Assembly (NCBI GenBank): GCA_028687525.1
Contig: JAQTZX010000056.1
Coordinates: 1 to 7,583 of the forward strand
Length of the DNA stretch: 7,583 bases
Direction: 5' to 3'
DNA from: Candidatus Omnitrophota bacterium
GTDB lineage: Bacteria > Omnitrophota > Gorgyraeia > Gygaellales > Profunditerraquicolaceae
Part shown: positions 6,180 through 7,583 of the stretch, one piece after another
Position numbering within the stretch: the stretch's first letter is position 1
How the letters are laid out: each line of letters starts with the position of its first letter
The notes under the pieces: model-generated
The model's database searches: none
The model's input: only the letters and a program-made list of their open reading frames with translations
What the model was told of the DNA's origin: nothing
Program-made: the position numbers and the translations under genes

Positions 6180-7076
6180 ATCCCGCGGCTCGTTTCCCCG
6201 CGGTTCTATGTGCACTAAAACGTCGGTGACCCCGGGGATGGTTTTTATAATTGCCGTTTCAATGGTATAACATATTTCGTGCGCTTCGTCGATGTGCATA
6301 TGCGGGTTTACCTGGACATGCAGGTCGATATGGATATCGTCTTCCCGTCCCCGTGTCCTGATCTTGTGGCAGGCCTTGACCCCTTTTACCCCCAGTACCA
6401 CGTTCGCTATTTTTTTGGTATCGGTGATGGCCGCCGAGTCGCAGAGGACTTTCGAGCAGTCCCGTATTATCTTAAAAGCGACGTATACGATAACCATGGC
6501 TATGAATATGGTTAACAGCGGATCGAGAAAGCGAAGTCCGGGGTTTACCTTGATGATGCCCAGAGCGGCGATGACCGATGAAGAAACCAAGATGTCCGCG
6601 CGGGTATGCATGGAGTCGGAGGTGAGGATATCGCTGTGTAATTCCCGGCCTTTTTTATATTCATAGCGCATGACCCAGATATTCGTCAACAGGGTAAGGA
6701 GCATGATGATAAAACTCCAGATGCCGATCTCGGGGAGAACGGGTTTATAGAACCGGCTTATGCCTTCCCTGCCGAGATTAAAGGCGAAAAATATCAGCAG
6801 GGCGCCGATGGACAGGGAAAAAAAAGTTTCATATTTTTTGTGCCCGTACGGATGGTCTTCATCGGTCGGCCGGGAGGCGAATTTTATCCCGATAAGTCCT
6901 ATCACGTTCGAGGTCCCGTCCGAGAAAGAATGGAATCCGTCGGCGGTGATACTGACGGAGCGGGTCAGGAATCCGAAAACTATCTTTGCCGCGGCAACCG
7001 CCCAGTTAAGCCCCAGGATGAGGATGAGTACTTTCCCTACTTCCGCATCTCTCTTACTAAGCGCCTGTTCGTTCAT
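6162..7076 (-). CDS. Cation diffusion facilitator (CDF) family metal transporter
   Basis: CDF proteins are dimeric inner-membrane antiporters that export divalent metals such as Zn2+, Fe2+ or Cd2+ in exchange for protons. The 304 residues show the TM2 site ADGFHSFSD (His49-x3-Asp53), the family motif DHPYGHKKYE (74-83), and the TM5 site MHTRAD (His157-x3-Asp161). A C-terminal cytoplasmic domain (about 218-293) ends in VLVHIEP. A paired HxxxD/HxxxD site is common in zinc-transporting members, but the metal cannot be fixed from this. In the cytoplasmic domain His237, His253, His266, His289 and Glu291 lie where E. coli FieF has His232, His248, His261, His283 and Asp285, which suggests metal sensing is kept. 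The start is the only plausible one: no other ATG or GTG is near and a TAG closes the frame upstream. There is no ribosome binding site, which fits the leaderless promoter geometry. The gene converges on lnt and diverges from the next gene. Confidence 0.95.
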   Translation of the reverse strand: MNEQALSKRDAEVGKVLILILGLNWAVAAAKIVFGFLTRSVSITADGFHSFSDGTSNVIGLIGIKFASRPTDEDHPYGHKKYETFFSLSIGALLIFFAFNLGREGISRFYKPVLPEIGIWSFIIMLLTLLTNIWVMRYEYKKGRELHSDILTSDSMHTRADILVSSSVIAALGIIKVNPGLRFLDPLLTIFIAMVIVYVAFKIIRDCSKVLCDSAAITDTKKIANVVLGVKGVKACHKIRTRGREDDIHIDLHVQVNPHMHIDEAHEICYTIETAIIKTIPGVTDVLVHIEPRGNEPRDKKTPR

Positions 7077-7082
7077 AAAAGA

Positions 7083-7111
7083 ATTATATATTGTATTAAA
7101 CAGAATATCAA
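7083..7111 (-). promoter_or_regulatory. Near-consensus sigma-70-type promoter for the CDF transporter, predicted leaderless
   Basis: Read on the - strand, TTGATA (7111-7106) and TATAAT (7088-7083) are separated by 17 bp. That is 5 of 6 consensus bases, the ideal spacing, and 6 of 6. Only 6 nt (TCTTTT) separate the -10 box from the ATG at 7076, so transcription should begin at or within a base or two of the ATG. No Shine-Dalgarno sequence could then be in the transcript, and none is present. Confidence 0.75.
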
Positions 7112-7170
7112 TCTAAAATTGCTGTTGGATAGTATGATAGGTTCGTTCCATTATCGTATCCCGCGAATGG

Positions 7171-7199
7171 TTGATTTGAAAGGGTTTGTATGATAGAAT
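7171..7199 (+). promoter_or_regulatory. Probable promoter for the adenosine-specific kinase family gene
   Basis: TTGATT (7171-7176) and TAGAAT (7194-7199) are spaced by 17 bp, with 4 of 6 and 5 of 6 consensus bases. A start near 7206 would give a leader of about 13 nt that still contains the ribosome binding site. The region is AT-rich, so a chance match is possible. Confidence 0.5.
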
Positions 7200-7206
7200 A
7201 AAATAC

Positions 7207-7212
7207 AGGAGG
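7207..7212 (+). promoter_or_regulatory. Strong ribosome binding site deciding the start at 7219
   Basis: AGGAGG lies 6 nt before the ATG at 7219. It supports a real gene on the + strand here, against the 120-codon open frame on the opposite strand. Confidence 0.85.
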
Positions 7213-7218
7213 CGGGGA

Positions 7219-7583
7219 ATGGTGGAATTCGAAGTCGTTAAGATACAGAAACAGGATGAAATTAATTGTATTCTGGGGCAGAGCCATTTTATAAAAACAG
7301 TGGAGGATATCTTTGAAACTGTGGTGAATGCTGTCCCGGGCATAAAATTCGGGCTCGCTTTCTGTGAGTCTTCAGGCGCCTGTAAAATCCGGGTGGAAGG
7401 CACAGACGAAGAGTTAAAGGTTTTGGCTTCGGATAATGCCATGCGGATAGGCGCGGGGCACAGTTTTATTATCATGATAAAGAATGCCTATCCTATTAAT
7501 GTCTTGAACGCGGTTAAGAATATCCCCGAGGTTTGCTCCATATTCTGCGCCACGGCAAATCAAGTAGAGGTTATTGTCGCGGA
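7219..7583 (+). CDS. Adenosine-specific kinase family protein (3' end beyond window)
   Basis: The frame runs from ATG 7219 to the window edge, giving 121 residues plus two bases with no stop. GQSHFIKTVEDIFE, VPGIKFGLAFCE, MRIGAGHSFIIMIKNAYPIN and IPEVCSIFCATANQVEVIVA are the conserved blocks of the small family annotated as adenosine-specific kinase (about 160 residues), known mainly from archaea and some bacteria. It is a soluble, probably cytoplasmic protein. The family name comes from binding of adenosine or AMP in structural work; its physiological reaction is poorly established. No P-loop is visible. About 40 C-terminal residues are missing here. The gene diverges from the CDF transporter across 142 bp, with separate promoters, so a functional link is not implied. 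I recognise the family from memory of its conserved text. Confidence 0.85.
   Translation, partial: MVEFEVVKIQKQDEINCILGQSHFIKTVEDIFETVVNAVPGIKFGLAFCESSGACKIRVEGTDEELKVLASDNAMRIGAGHSFIIMIKNAYPINVLNAVKNIPEVCSIFCATANQVEVIVA

Noticed and set aside
7077..7218. Riboswitch or other structured leader between the divergent genes
   Set aside because: The predicted transcripts have leaders of about 0 and 13 nt, too short for a riboswitch, and no conserved aptamer core is visible.
7113..7475. 120-codon open frame on the - strand at the right edge
   Set aside because: The + strand here encodes a strongly conserved family with a strong RBS; the - strand translation is low in similarity to anything I know.

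Overview
The window is an ordinary housekeeping stretch from a bacterium that is probably diderm and is not a close relative of the usual model organisms. The evidence for a diderm is apolipoprotein N-acyltransferase (Lnt), a type IV pilus retraction ATPase and a SecA with a zinc-binding tail. UGA is a real stop codon here: prfB carries an RF2-dependent UGA recoding site and three genes end in TGA. This argues against UGA-recoded lineages. The gene set, the unusually long SecA and the short period-7/8 tracts inside lnt make an Omnitrophota-like or other candidate-phylum genome my best guess. That placement is inference only.

Layout. Positions 2-286 hold the 3' end of a PilT-family ATPase gene. 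After 32 bp comes prfB (319-1420), which is read through an in-frame UGA by a programmed +1 frameshift. After 19 bp comes secA (GTG start, 1440-4409). Its stop codon overlaps the probable ATG of lnt (4409-6109). These four genes share the + strand and are closely spaced, so they probably form one transcription unit covering translation termination, protein export and lipoprotein maturation. A possible terminator lies at 6134-6179. On the - strand, convergent with lnt, is a cation diffusion facilitator (CDF) metal transporter (7076-6162). It has a near-consensus sigma-70-type promoter placed so close to the ATG that its mRNA should be leaderless. Diverging from it, the 5' part of an adenosine-specific kinase family gene (7219 onward) runs off the window with its own promoter and a strong ribosome binding site.

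I see no CRISPR array, phage, insertion sequence, toxin-antitoxin pair, tRNA or rRNA, and no convincing new multi-gene system. The unusual features are smaller. Tandem tracts with 7- or 8-bp periods sit inside lnt at non-conserved loops and at its start. Palindromic GC-rich DNA encodes the SecA C-terminal linker. SecA has a charged insertion before its first ATPase motif. RF2 has a changed residue pair next to its GGQ motif. The CDF gene has a leaderless promoter geometry. The tandem tracts and the linker palindromes fit a genome in which small repeats invade genes and are kept where the protein tolerates them, comparable in principle to the palindromic elements found inside Rickettsia genes.
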